Origin: Salipiger sp. IMCC34102
GTDB lineage: Bacteria > Pseudomonadota > Alphaproteobacteria > Rhodobacterales > Rhodobacteraceae
Length of the DNA stretch: 64,000 bases
Reading direction: 5' to 3'
NCBI RefSeq assembly: GCF_004145405.1
Contig: NZ_SELQ01000004.1
Location: 186,001 to 250,000, forward strand
In this document: positions 55,267 through 64,000 of the stretch, piece by piece
Layout: each line of letters begins with the position of its first letter
Numbering within the stretch: position 1 is the stretch's first letter
Made by a program: the position numbers and the translations under genes
The notes under the pieces: model-generated
What the model was told of the DNA's origin: nothing
Databases searched by the model: none
The model's input: the letters and a program-made list of their open reading frames with translations, nothing else

Positions 55267-56264
55267 CGGGTCAGGATCACGCCGCCGGTTTCCTTCATGG
55301 TGGACCCTTCCTCGCGCGGGTCTTCCGCCGTCACCGTGACCACGCCGACGACGCGGCCGCCGGGCCGCTGGGTCGTGTCGCCCGCGATGATGCCCGTGAA
55401 GGTGCCTTCCTCGAAGACCTCGCGTTCCCCCTCCCGGAAGATGTAGTTGACGACCGGCACGTTGATCTCTCCGTCGGCATTGAGCGATGGAATGCCTTCC
55501 TGGATGGTGATGGTCAGGTCGGGTGGTCCGTTCTCGAAGACCCGAACCCGGTCGCCGTTCTTGTCGAAGTAACGACGGTCCGTGACACGGCCCTTCACCG
55601 CGTCGTTCGCGTTGAAATCCTCGAAGTCGATGTCGAGGGTCATGTTGCCCCTGACGTATTCCAGCCCCGCCCGGCCCGGACTGAAAATGCGCAAACCGGC
55701 GTAAGGACCGGAGAACGTCGCCTGTCCGCTATCGGGCAGGACGACACCGCCGTTGCGTTCGTAGACATAGCCGCCGGCGCCGAAATTCGAAAACCCGCCG
55801 GAGCGCACGATGGCAAAGCTGACCTGCGGTTCGCCGTCGACCAGGCCCCCGCCTTCGCGATAGAGCGCGATGTAGGGGGTCAGCTGTTCGACCGGATCGC
55901 CCGTCAGGAAATCGGGGGTACGTGCCTGGGCCTGGTAGACCCGTGCCCCGCCCAGGGTGGCCAGGTCGCCATCCTTGCGGCGATAGACGTTGGGCCCGTC
56001 GAAGCCCAGGTTGTCGACGCGGAAGGTGTCGTTGTCCGCGTTGTAGGACACGTCGGTGACCAGCCCGCCGCCTTCATCGTCACGGGGCTCGAACCGGAAG
56101 ATGTCCGAATTCGCGCTGACCTCGTCGGCCTCGCTGCCCGGCGGCAGGTCCAGGTCCGCGTCCGGGCCCTGTGCCTCGGGATCGTCGATGATGGGCTGGC
56201 CGTCGCCGCAGGCGGTCAGGCTCGCCAATAGCGCGGCGGTGGTCAATATGCGGATCATCGTCAT
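55263..56264 (-). CDS. Surface lipoprotein with TbpB-like C-terminal barrel; probable Slam substrate
   Basis: The 333-residue lipoprotein has a lipobox (SLTAC, Cys 19), an acidic linker (to about residue 50) and a C-terminal beta-rich domain resembling the TbpB/Hpu-type barrel. Within it are GGYVYERNGGVVLPDSGQAT, TFSGPYAGLRIFSPGRAG, and the ending GTFTGIIAGDT and KETGGVIL. This barrel is the part recognised by Slam. The gene precedes and overlaps the Slam-like gene. The ligand is unknown; there is no TonB receptor nearby. Confidence 0.82.
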   Translation of the reverse strand: MTMIRILTTAALLASLTACGDGQPIIDDPEAQGPDADLDLPPGSEADEVSANSDIFRFEPRDDEGGGLVTDVSYNADNDTFRVDNLGFDGPNVYRRKDGDLATLGGARVYQAQARTPDFLTGDPVEQLTPYIALYREGGGLVDGEPQVSFAIVRSGGFSNFGAGGYVYERNGGVVLPDSGQATFSGPYAGLRIFSPGRAGLEYVRGNMTLDIDFEDFNANDAVKGRVTDRRYFDKNGDRVRVFENGPPDLTITIQEGIPSLNADGEINVPVVNYIFREGEREVFEEGTFTGIIAGDTTQRPGGRVVGVVTVTAEDPREEGSTMKETGGVILTR

Positions 56265-56453
56265 GGGCCTGCCCGGTTCTTGTTGCCCCGCAGTATCCGC
56301 AACCGCCCGGGCCCAAGTCAATTCTCCCGCGCGCCGGGCGGCAAAGATCCCGTGCCGGGCGTGCCTATTTACAACGACGGTTGACTTCGCGCGCCCGCGG
56401 AGGCGTCTTGGGCGCGAACGCCGCGCCCCGCGCGCCCGACCCGGAGGTCCCCC

Positions 56454-57272
56454 GTGCGCCAATATCTCGATGCCCTGCGCCTGGTGCGCGACACCGGTCT
56501 GCGGTCGACCGACCGGACCGGTACCGGCACCATCAGCCACTTCGGTCTGCAAAGCCGCTACCCCCTGACCGACGGCTTCCCGCTCGTCACGACGAAGAAG
56601 CTGCACCTCAAGTCGATCGTGCACGAGCTTTTGTGGTTCCTCTCGGGCGACACCAACGTGCGCTACCTGCAGGACAACGGCGTCTCGATCTGGAACGAAT
56701 GGGCGGACGAGAACGGCGACCTCGGCCCCGTCTACGGCCACCAGTGGCGTCACTTCCCCGATCCGCGGCGGGCCGACGACGGGACCGTCCTCCTGGGCGA
56801 GGTCGACCAGATCGCCCGGCTGGTCGAGGCGATCCGGACCACCCCGGACAGCCGGCGCCTCATCGTCTCGGCCTGGAACCCGGCGGAGGTCGACGCCATG
56901 GCCCTGCCGCCCTGCCACACGCTCTGGCAGGTGCGCATCGCGGGCGGCAAACTGCATCTGCAACTCTACCAGCGGTCCGCCGACATGTTTTTGGGCGTGC
57001 CGTTCAACATCGCCTCCTACGCGCTGCTGGCACATATGCTGGCGCATGTGACGGGCTACGCGCCGGGCGATTTCATCCACACGATGGGGGATGCGCATAT
57101 CTACCTGAACCATCTCGAGCAGGTCGACACCCAGCTTGCCCGCGACCCCCGGCCGTTGCCGCGCCTGCGGATCACGCGGGATGTCTCCTCGATCTTCGAC
57201 TTCCGCTACGAGGATTTCGCCTTCGACGGCTACGATCCCGCGCCGGGCATCCGCGCGCCGGTGGCGGTCTGA
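56454..57272 (+). CDS. thyA: Thymidylate synthase
   Basis: The 272-residue enzyme methylates dUMP to dTMP with methylene-THF. The catalytic cysteine is Cys 154 in LPPCHTLWQ, and the [20 protein letters not shown] and HIYLNHLEQ motifs are present. The start is GTG with AGGT upstream. Its stop overlaps the folA start by one base, since DHF formed here is recycled by FolA. Confidence 0.97.
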   Translation: MRQYLDALRLVRDTGLRSTDRTGTGTISHFGLQSRYPLTDGFPLVTTKKLHLKSIVHELLWFLSGDTNVRYLQDNGVSIWNEWADENGDLGPVYGHQWRHFPDPRRADDGTVLLGEVDQIARLVEAIRTTPDSRRLIVSAWNPAEVDAMALPPCHTLWQVRIAGGKLHLQLYQRSADMFLGVPFNIASYALLAHMLAHVTGYAPGDFIHTMGDAHIYLNHLEQVDTQLARDPRPLPRLRITRDVSSIFDFRYEDFAFDGYDPAPGIRAPVAV

Positions 57273-57763
57273 TGCTGACGCTGATCGTCGCCCGCGCGGC
57301 GGATGGCGCCATCGGGCGGGACGGGGATATCCCCTGGCACGCGCCAGAGGATCTGGCCATGTTCCAGCGCGAAACCACCGGCGGCGCGCTCGTCATGGGA
57401 CGCCACACCTGGGAGAGCCTGCCGGTCAAGCCGCTGAAGAACCGGCTGAACATCGTCGTCTCGCGCGACACGTCGCTTGCGGAGCACGTCCATCCCGATC
57501 CCGTCGCGGCCATCGCGGCGGCCACGGCGGCCGGCTACACCCGGATCTACGGCATCGGCGGTGCCGGTATCTACCGCGCGCTCGTGCCGTTGGCCCACCG
57601 CCTGCTCATCACCCAGGTGGTCCTGCAGGTGCCGGACGCCGACACGTTCTTCCCAGCCCTGGACGACCGCGACTGGGTCGAGGTCTCGCGCCGACCGATC
57701 CGGTCGGCGGCGCCGGCCTGCACCTTGTGCGAATACCTCTCCGCCCGGCCTCAGGGCTTGTAG
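57272..57763 (+). CDS. folA: Dihydrofolate reductase
   Basis: The 163-residue enzyme reduces DHF to THF with NADPH. Motifs are ARAADGAIGRDGDIPWHAPE, MGRHTWESLP and YGIGGAGIYRALVP. It forms the usual thyA-folA pair. Its last 13 bases overlap the convergent cold-shock gene. Confidence 0.95.
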   Translation: MLTLIVARAADGAIGRDGDIPWHAPEDLAMFQRETTGGALVMGRHTWESLPVKPLKNRLNIVVSRDTSLAEHVHPDPVAAIAAATAAGYTRIYGIGGAGIYRALVPLAHRLLITQVVLQVPDADTFFPALDDRDWVEVSRRPIRSAAPACTLCEYLSARPQGL

Positions 57764-57957
57764 AGATCGCCCGCCATCTTGCGCCCGTCACGGCCTTCGA
57801 TCAGCTCGTAGCCGATGGGCTGCTCGTCGGCGAGACCCGTCATCCCGGCCCGTTCCACCGCCGAGATGTGCACGAAGACGTCGGAGCCGCCCTCGTCGGG
57901 GGCGATGAAACCGAACCCCTTGGTCGTGTTGAACCATTTCACTTTGCCAGTTGGCAT
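57751..57957 (-). CDS. Cold-shock family protein
   Basis: The 68-residue OB-fold protein has RNP1 (KGFGFI, 13-18) and RNP2 (VFVHI, 27-31) and binds single-stranded nucleic acids, acting as an RNA chaperone. GGAGACG precedes the ATG. The 134-base space to the next gene must contain both promoters; none is obvious by eye. Confidence 0.95.
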   Translation of the reverse strand: MPTGKVKWFNTTKGFGFIAPDEGGSDVFVHISAVERAGMTGLADEQPIGYELIEGRDGRKMAGDLYKP

Positions 57958-58090
57958 ATCGTCGTCTCCAAAGCATCTTGACCCAAAGAGGGCGCTGCCC
58001 GATGAAGCCTAGCGTCCCCACCCGCTTTGCAAGCGACCTTTCGCCGCAAATGCGCACAATCCTAAGCTAGATCAATTTCATGGAGTCGCC

Positions 58091-58417
58091 ATGCGCGTTT
58101 ATGCCCTGAAAAATTGCGACACCTGCCGCAAGGCGCTGAAAGCGCTGCGCGCAGCCGGACACGACCCCGAGGTCCGCGATATCCGCCAGGAGGGCATTGC
58201 CCCGGACGATCTTGAAGCACTTTCGTCCCAACTGGGGGAGGCCGCCCTCAACCGCGCCTCGACCACCTGGCGCCAACTGCCCGAGACCGCCCGCACGGGC
58301 CGCACGACCGATCTCATCGCGGCCCATCCGACCTTGCTCAAGCGCCCCGCCATCAAGCGTGACGGCACCTGGACCGTCGGCTGGTCGACAGCGACCCAGT
58401 CCGAATACCTCGACTGA
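58091..58417 (+). CDS. ArsC/Spx-family (YffB-like) protein
   Basis: The 108-residue thioredoxin-fold protein has the ArsC/Spx start MRVYALKNCDTCRKAL with the CxxC at residues 9-12 and the KRPAIKRDG segment. This is the YffB-like branch; the arsenate-reductase active site is not certain. Its function in this group is unclear. Confidence 0.85.
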   Translation: MRVYALKNCDTCRKALKALRAAGHDPEVRDIRQEGIAPDDLEALSSQLGEAALNRASTTWRQLPETARTGRTTDLIAAHPTLLKRPAIKRDGTWTVGWSTATQSEYLD

Positions 58418-58424
58418 TCCAGCC

Positions 58425-58490
58425 TTCTTCTGGCCGGAAATATCCCGGGGGGAGGCCGCAGGCCGGGGGGCAGAGCCCCCCTCCCACGTC
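58425..58490. repeat. Dispersed intergenic repeat
   Basis: CCTTCTTCTGGCCGGAAATA, then CCGGGGGGAGGCCGCAGGCC and GGGGGGCAGAGCCCCCCTCC. The palindrome GGGGGCAGAGCCCCC is the most constant part of the family (also 4436-4452). Lies between convergent genes and may serve as a terminator. Confidence 0.6.
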
Positions 58491-60476
58491 TCAGCCCTTG
58501 CGCAGGTCCGGCGGCACGGCGTCCGCGCGCAGGCTCTCGACGATCTCGTCGAAGCCCATCACGTCCGTCTGCTTCTCGCCCAGCCGCCGCACGGTCGCGG
58601 TCCGCTCCTCGACCTCGCGCGCGCCCAGCGCCAGGATCACCGGCACCTTGCCGACCGAGTGCTCGCGGACCTTGTAGTTGATCTTCTCGTTGCGCACGTC
58701 CGCTTCCGCCCGCACGCCCGCCGCGCGCAGGGCCGCGACCAGCTCGTGGGCGTAATCGTCCGCGTCCGAAACGATGGTCGAGACGACCACCTGTCGCGGG
58801 GCCAGCCAGAACGGCAGCTTGCCCGCGTGATCCTCGATCAGGATGCCGATGAACCGCTCGAAGCTGCCCAGCGTCGCGCGGTGCAGCATGTAGGGCCGGT
58901 GCTTCTCGCCGTCCTGGCCGATGTAGCTGGCGTCCAGCCGCTCGGGCAGGTTGGGGTCCACCTGGAAGGTGCCGCATTGCCAGACCCGGCCCAGCGCATC
59001 GGTCAGGTAGAAGTCCAGCTTCGGCCCGTAGAAGGCACCGTCGCCCGGCTCCAGCGTGTAGGTGCGCCCGGTCTTGCGGATCGCCTCTTCGAGGGCGTTT
59101 TCCACGTAGTCCCAGCTTTCCTCGGTCCCGACGCGCTTCTCGGGACGCGTGGCGAACTTGATCTCGAAGGTCGGAAAGCCGAGGTCGGTGTAGACATCCG
59201 CCAGGAACTCGATGAAGCGCGCGCATTCCTCCTCGATCTGCGCTTCGGTGCAGAAGATATGCGCGTCGTCCTGCGTGAAGCCGCGCACCCGCATGATCCC
59301 GTGCAGCGCGCCCGAGGGCTCGAACCGCGCGCAGGACCCGAACTCCGCCAGTCGCAAGGGCAGGTCGCGGTAGGACTTTAGCCCCTGGTTGTAGACCTGC
59401 ACGTGGCAGGGGCAGTTCATGGGTTTGAGCGCATTGATCCGAGTCTGTTCCTTGTTGCGCACGCCCGCGCCGTCATCCTCGCCGTCGCGGCTTTCGTCCA
59501 CCTCGACGATGAACATGTGGTGCTGGTACTTGTCCCAGTGGCCGGAGGCCTCCCACAGCTTGCGGTCCACCACCTGCGGCGTGTTGATCTCGCGGTAGCC
59601 GCCCGCGCGCTGCTTGCGGCGCATGTAGTCCTGCAACTCGGTGTAGATCGTCCAGCCGTTGGGATGCCAGAAGACCTGGCCCGGCGCTTCCTCCTGCATG
59701 TGAAACAGGTCCATCTCGCGGCCCAGCTTGCGGTGGTCGCGCTTGGCGGCCTCTTCGAGCATGTTGAGATGCGCGCGCAGGTCCTCCTTGTTGGTGAAGG
59801 CCACGCCGTAGATGCGCTGCAACTGCGCGCGCTTGCTGTCGCCCCGCCAGTAGGCGCCTGCGATGGACATCAGCCGCCAGGAATCCCCCGGCACCTGGCC
59901 GGTGTGCTGCAGATGCGGCCCCCGGCAGAGGTCCTGCCAATCGCCGTGCCAGTACATTCGCAAGGGCTCGTCGCCCGGAATGCTTTCGATCAACTCGACC
60001 TTGTAGGGCTCGCCGCGGTCCTTGTAGTGCTGGATCGCGCGGTCGCGGTCCCAGACCTCGGTGCGGACCGGCTCGCGGGCGTTGATGATCTGCTTCATCT
60101 TCGCCTCGATGGTGGCAAGATCGTCCGGCGTGAAGGGCTCCGCCCGGTCGAAGTCGTAGTACCAGCCGTCCTTGATCACCGGCCCGATGGTGACCTGCGT
60201 CTCGGGCCAGATTTCCTGCACGGCGCGGGCCATGATATGGGCCAGGTCGTGGCGCACCAGTTCCAGCGCCTGCTCGGGGTCCTTCATCGTGTGGATCGCG
60301 ATGTCGGTATCCGCCTCGATCGGCCAGGCCAGGTCATAGTGCCGCCCGTCCACCGTCGCGCTGATCGCCTTCTTGGCGAGCGAGGTCGAGATGTCCTGCG
60401 CGACCTCCAGGCCGGTGACACCGGCCTCGAAATTGCGCTGATTGCCGTCGGGAAGGGTAAGGGTGATCTGGGCCAT
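58491..60476 (-). CDS. thrS: Threonine--tRNA ligase
   Basis: The 661-residue class II synthetase has the N-terminal TGS domain (starting [20 protein letters not shown]), the editing domain with [11 protein letters not shown], the catalytic core with [12 protein letters not shown], and the anticodon-binding domain at the C-terminus. The ATG at 60476 has GAGGAG upstream. Flanked by unrelated genes. Confidence 0.97.
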   Translation of the reverse strand: MAQITLTLPDGNQRNFEAGVTGLEVAQDISTSLAKKAISATVDGRHYDLAWPIEADTDIAIHTMKDPEQALELVRHDLAHIMARAVQEIWPETQVTIGPVIKDGWYYDFDRAEPFTPDDLATIEAKMKQIINAREPVRTEVWDRDRAIQHYKDRGEPYKVELIESIPGDEPLRMYWHGDWQDLCRGPHLQHTGQVPGDSWRLMSIAGAYWRGDSKRAQLQRIYGVAFTNKEDLRAHLNMLEEAAKRDHRKLGREMDLFHMQEEAPGQVFWHPNGWTIYTELQDYMRRKQRAGGYREINTPQVVDRKLWEASGHWDKYQHHMFIVEVDESRDGEDDGAGVRNKEQTRINALKPMNCPCHVQVYNQGLKSYRDLPLRLAEFGSCARFEPSGALHGIMRVRGFTQDDAHIFCTEAQIEEECARFIEFLADVYTDLGFPTFEIKFATRPEKRVGTEESWDYVENALEEAIRKTGRTYTLEPGDGAFYGPKLDFYLTDALGRVWQCGTFQVDPNLPERLDASYIGQDGEKHRPYMLHRATLGSFERFIGILIEDHAGKLPFWLAPRQVVVSTIVSDADDYAHELVAALRAAGVRAEADVRNEKINYKVREHSVGKVPVILALGAREVEERTATVRRLGEKQTDVMGFDEIVESLRADAVPPDLRKG

Positions 60477-60624
60477 GATGCGGCTCCTCGTCTGTTTGGC
60501 GCCCACGAGTGCGCCCGGTTGCGGGATAATGTCGCGCCTGAATGGCCGGGGCGGGCAGGGGTGTCAAGGCGGCCTTGCAGGTCCCGGGCGGGCGTGGTGT
60601 CGTGTCCCTTAAACGGAGCCTTCC

Positions 60625-61374
60625 ATGACCCACCAGACCATGACCACCGACCAGGGCCGGACCCTGGCCTATCACCTGAACGAAGGCACCGGCCCGACGA
60701 TCGTCTTCCTGGGCGGGTTCAAGTCCGACATGGCGGGCACCAAGGCGGTCCACCTCGAAGGTTGGGCCCGCGCGCAGGGCCGCGCCTTCCTGCGGTTCGA
60801 CTATTCGGGCCACGGCGAAAGCTCCGGCGATTTCGAGGAGGGCGCCATCGGTGACTGGGCCGAGGATGCGGCGTCGATCCTGTCGCTGGTGCCTGGACCG
60901 GTGGTCCTCGTCGGCTCCTCGATGGGGGGCTGGATCTCGCTTTTGCTGACCCGCGCCGACCCTGCCCGCGTCGCGGGCCTCGTGACCATCGCGGCCGCCC
61001 CCGATTTCACCGAGGACAGCATGTGGGCCAACGCCACCGCCGACCAGCGCCATGCGCTCGAGACGGTGGGCCATATCGCGCTGCCATCGGACTACGGCGC
61101 GCCTTACGTCATCACCCGTCGCCTGATCGAGAACGGACGCGAGAACCTCGTCCTGCGCGCCCCGCTCGATCTGCCGATGCCGACCCGGTTCCTGCAGGGC
61201 ACCGCCGATCGCGACGTCGATATGTCGGTCGCCCTGCGCCTGCTTGACCACGCAAGCGGCCCCGACATCCGCCTGACGCTGGTGAAGGGCGCGGACCACC
61301 GGTTCTCCGATCCGACCTGCCTCGCGACGATCGAGACCGCGATCGCGCAGGTCCTCGAGGCCGGGCAGGGCTAG
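60625..61374 (+). CDS. Alpha/beta-fold hydrolase
   Basis: The 249-residue protein has the nucleophile elbow VGSSMGGWISLL, an FDYSGHGESSG segment and a late DHRFSDP with the catalytic His. Resembles YqiA/2-acyl-type esterases; substrate unknown. GGAGCC precedes the ATG. Confidence 0.88.
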   Translation: MTHQTMTTDQGRTLAYHLNEGTGPTIVFLGGFKSDMAGTKAVHLEGWARAQGRAFLRFDYSGHGESSGDFEEGAIGDWAEDAASILSLVPGPVVLVGSSMGGWISLLLTRADPARVAGLVTIAAAPDFTEDSMWANATADQRHALETVGHIALPSDYGAPYVITRRLIENGRENLVLRAPLDLPMPTRFLQGTADRDVDMSVALRLLDHASGPDIRLTLVKGADHRFSDPTCLATIETAIAQVLEAGQG

Positions 61375-61418
61375 GCGGGCCGCGCCTGTCGGTCTAGCCT
61401 CGGGGCAGGGGGGCGCAC

Positions 61419-62768
61419 ATGGCATTGAGCTTCGGACAGAAGGCGGGCTGGGGGCTGGCCGACGCGGGCGTGAACGTCTTCGTCGTGGTCAAGCAACTGC
61501 TGGTCTTCACCTACCTCACGACCTACCTCGGCGTGCCGCCCGGGGCCGCGGGCTGGGTCACCTTCGCGGTGCTGGGCTTCGACGTGGTGACCGATCCGAT
61601 CGTGGGATACCTGTCGGATCGCAGCACCTCCCGCTGGGGCAGGCGCGCGCCCTGGATCGCCTGCGGCGCGGTCGTCCTCGCGGCAGGGATCGCGCTGATG
61701 TTCGCCGTCCCGCAAGGCTGGGGCTGGCGGGCCAACGCGGCCTGGGTCACCGTCTTCTTCGCGCTGGCTTCCCTCGGCTTCACCTGTGTTACGATTCCCT
61801 ACGGCGCCATGGCCGGAGAGATGACGCAGGATCCGCGCGAGCGCTCGACCATGACGGCCTTTCGCATGGCCTTCGCCTCCGCAGGGTTGCTGACGGCGGG
61901 GGCGCTGGTCCCGGCGATCGCCGGCAGCACGCGCGAAGGCTACGCCCGTGCGGCGCTGCTGGTGGCGCCGGTGGTGATCCTTTCGATCTGGGGGATGCTC
62001 GTGGCCACCCGCCGCGCGCCGATCATCGCCCGTCCCGCCACCGAAAGCTTCCGCGCGGTGCTTCGGCTGGTCCTGTCCAACCGCGCCTTCGCCGTGCTGA
62101 CGGTGCTCTACGGGCTGCTGACCTTCGGCGTCGCCCTGATCGCGGCGGGGCTGCAACTGGCCGCCCTCTACCTCGTGGCCGACGATGGCGGCAGCCCGGT
62201 GTCGGGGCTGGCGGGGGCGCTGGGCGTCTTCTCGACGCTCTTCGCGCTCTTCGTGGTGGGGTCGATCGTCTCGCAACCGCTCTGGGTCTGGCTGTCGGCG
62301 CGGATCGGCAAGACCAGCGCGCTCGTGGTGGGCATGGGCCTCTACATCGCCTTGCTGCTGGGCATTCGCATGGTGCTGCCCGCGCCGACGCTGGGGCCGC
62401 TCGCCGGGCTGTTCCTGCTGGCGGGCATGACCAACGGCGCCTACCAGCAGATCCCCTGGGCGATGTATCCCGACCTCATGGACCTGACCCGGCACCGGAC
62501 CGGTGCCGCGATCGAGGGCGCCTTCTCCGCCGTCTGGCTCTTCGGGCAGAAGGTCGGCAACGCGCTGGCGCCGCTGGCGCTCGGCCTGATCCTCGGCGCC
62601 GCGGGGTGGCGCGCGTCAAGCAGCGGTGTCATCCCGCAAACGGAACTGGCCCTGTCCACCCTGCGCACCGCGCTGACGCTGGTGCCCGCCGCGATCTTCG
62701 CCGCCGGCATCGCTGCGGTCTGGGTAATCTACCGCCCGCGGGTACGGGCGCTTCCCGCGCACCGCTGA
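61419..62768 (+). CDS. GPH-family MFS sugar/cation symporter
   Basis: The 449-residue protein has twelve hydrophobic segments and the GPH (MelB-type) signature: FDVVTDPIVGYLSDRSTSRWGRR in loop 2-3 with the DP, and PYGAMAGEMTQDPRERSTM. It probably imports a glycoside, hexuronide or related substrate with H+ or Na+. No catabolic genes for such substrate are nearby. Confidence 0.88.
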   Translation: MALSFGQKAGWGLADAGVNVFVVVKQLLVFTYLTTYLGVPPGAAGWVTFAVLGFDVVTDPIVGYLSDRSTSRWGRRAPWIACGAVVLAAGIALMFAVPQGWGWRANAAWVTVFFALASLGFTCVTIPYGAMAGEMTQDPRERSTMTAFRMAFASAGLLTAGALVPAIAGSTREGYARAALLVAPVVILSIWGMLVATRRAPIIARPATESFRAVLRLVLSNRAFAVLTVLYGLLTFGVALIAAGLQLAALYLVADDGGSPVSGLAGALGVFSTLFALFVVGSIVSQPLWVWLSARIGKTSALVVGMGLYIALLLGIRMVLPAPTLGPLAGLFLLAGMTNGAYQQIPWAMYPDLMDLTRHRTGAAIEGAFSAVWLFGQKVGNALAPLALGLILGAAGWRASSSGVIPQTELALSTLRTALTLVPAAIFAAGIAAVWVIYRPRVRALPAHR

Positions 62769-62782
62769 GGCCGCCCCGCCCC

Positions 62783-64000
62783 TCAGACGGGAAGGGGGCC
62801 CTTCTCCACGGGCGCGTCGTCGTTCGCGGCCTGCTTCGCGCCCGCCTTCGCGGCCCCCGCCCGTTTCTTGTCGGGCGCGTCAGAGTTCGCGTCGATGAAG
62901 TCCAGCACCAGGGGCCGGATGTTCTTGCGCCACTTGCCGCCCGCGAAGATCCCGTAGTGACCCGCGCCCGGTTCGAGGTGGGCCGCCTTCTTGTCCTCCG
63001 GCAGGCCGGTCATCAGATCGAGCGCCGCGATGCACTGGCCGGGCGCCGAGATGTCGTCCTTCTCCCCCTCGACGATCTTCACCGCCACGGTCGTGATCTT
63101 GCCGATGTCGACCTTGCGGCCCGCGACGTGGAAATCGTTGCGCGCGATGTCGCGGTTCTTGAAGATCCGCTCCACCGTCGAAAGGTAGAATTCCGCCGGC
63201 ATGTCCATGACGGCCAGGTATTCGTCGTAGAACTCGTTGTGCTTGTCGTGATCCGACGCCTCGCCCTTGGCCACGGCGATGATCTGGTCGCGGAAGGCAT
63301 TGGCATGGGTCTGCCCGTTCATCGAGATGAAGGACGCCAGCTGCAAAAGCCCCGGATAGACCCGGCGTCCGACGCCCGCGTACTTGAAGCCGACCCGCTG
63401 GATCATCGTCTGTTCGAGCTGGCCCATGGTGACCGAATGGCCGAAATCCGTGACCTCGGTCGGGTTGGCGTCGGGATCGATCGGCCCGCCGATCAGCGTC
63501 ATGGACCGCGGCTGCGCGCTGGGGTCCTCCTCGGCCAGGTAGGCCACGGCGGCCAGCGTCAGCGGCGCGGGCTGGCAGACCGCGATCACGTGCAGATCGG
63601 CCCCCAGCTCCTTCATGAAATCGACGAGGTAGAGCGTCGAATCCTCGATATCGAACTTGCCGGCGCTGACCGGGATATCGCGCGCGTTGTGCCAGTCGGT
63701 CACGTAGACCTCGCAGTCGGGCAGCAGGCTGACCACGGTCTTGCGCACCAGCGTCGCGTAATGGCCCGACATCGGCGCGATCAGCAGCACGCGGCGCGGC
63801 TTGGGTTCGCGGTTGCCCACGTTGAAATGGATGAGGTCGGCAAAGGGCCGTTCGAGCACTTTCTCGACGCTGACGATCAGGTCGGTGCCGTCCTCCGCGG
63901 TCTGCACGGGGATATCCCAGTCGGGCTTGGCGACCATCCGCTCGAAGGTGCGTTCGGTGACCTCGCCCCAGGCGCGCAGCCAGTCCATCGCCGGGTTCGC
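62783..64000 (-). CDS. phaZ: Intracellular polyhydroxyalkanoate depolymerase, N-terminus beyond the window
   Basis: The protein is read through to the window edge; residues before MDWLRAWGEVTERTF (…ANPA) are still in frame, so the start lies outside. The about 401 visible residues carry the VCQPAP active-site Cys of Cys-type intracellular PHB depolymerases, the LIGGPIDPDANPT segment and a terminal GAGHYGIFAGGKWR with the catalytic His. It mobilises stored PHB granules. The C-terminus is an Ala/Lys-rich tail. Confidence 0.93.
   Translation of the reverse strand, partial: ANPAMDWLRAWGEVTERTFERMVAKPDWDIPVQTAEDGTDLIVSVEKVLERPFADLIHFNVGNREPKPRRVLLIAPMSGHYATLVRKTVVSLLPDCEVYVTDWHNARDIPVSAGKFDIEDSTLYLVDFMKELGADLHVIAVCQPAPLTLAAVAYLAEEDPSAQPRSMTLIGGPIDPDANPTEVTDFGHSVTMGQLEQTMIQRVGFKYAGVGRRVYPGLLQLASFISMNGQTHANAFRDQIIAVAKGEASDHDKHNEFYDEYLAVMDMPAEFYLSTVERIFKNRDIARNDFHVAGRKVDIGKITTVAVKIVEGEKDDISAPGQCIAALDLMTGLPEDKKAAHLEPGAGHYGIFAGGKWRKNIRPLVLDFIDANSDAPDKKRAGAAKAGAKQAANDDAPVEKGPLPV

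Overview
The window looks like a chromosomal segment of a high-GC alphaproteobacterium of the Rhodobacteraceae (Roseobacter-type). The basis is uniformly GC-rich coding sequence, many small protein families typical of that group (DUF3072, DUF1289, DUF1194, DUF3047, MarR of the LdtR type, paired MerR regulators), and a core gene set with alphaproteobacterial character (SdhE, ParE, MaeB with a phosphotransacetylase domain, intracellular PHB depolymerase). This taxonomic statement is inference from gene content; no rRNA or tRNA gene was recognised. No CRISPR array, transposase or prophage was found.

Layout. 0-12.7 kb: a small Cys-rich lipoprotein, lepA, an AT-rich three-helix membrane protein gene starting inside the lepA stop codon, a beta-hydroxyacid dehydrogenase, mprF, small envelope proteins, an esterase, glyA and nadK. 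12.7-18 kb: prpE, maeB and three tandem DUF3072 genes. 18-24 kb: the tightly overlapped nucleoside-salvage operon cdd-deoA-deoB-add-upp and a SPOR-domain protein. 24-34 kb: a degenerate M48-like membrane protein, a sulfotransferase, a beta-oxidation cluster (fadJ-like, an NTF2-like protein, fadA, a GST), an acyl-CoA dehydrogenase and two MerR regulators around a perfect 16-bp palindrome. 34-42 kb: an ArsP_2-type metal transporter behind a Fur/Mur-like box, two PaaI thioesterases, a MATE exporter, lolC/E and lolD, a lipoprotein cytochrome c, and DUF1194 and DUF3047 proteins. 42-53.8 kb: an AT-rich gene with a HEPN-type RX5H motif starting inside the parE stop codon, parE, an epimerase-like protein, a lysozyme-like protein, MATE, DedA, an aminotransferase, XRE and sdhE, a MarR regulator, DUF1194 and gloA. 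53.8-64 kb: a Slam-like outer-membrane translocon with its probable surface lipoprotein, thyA-folA, a cold-shock protein, an ArsC/Spx-like protein, thrS, a hydrolase, a GPH-type symporter and phaZ, which is cut by the window edge.

How the genes work together. Most of the window is housekeeping: translation (lepA, thrS), one-carbon and dTMP supply (glyA, thyA, folA), NADP supply (nadK, maeB), pyrimidine and purine salvage, beta-oxidation and propionate activation feeding acyl-CoA pools, PHB mobilisation, and lipoprotein export (Lol). Two systems stand out. One is the overlapping Slam-like/TbpB-like lipoprotein pair, a probable surface-display (type XI secretion) module. The other is a pair of AT-rich accessory genes, each starting inside the stop codon of an essential housekeeping gene (lepA and parE); the second looks like a HEPN ribonuclease.
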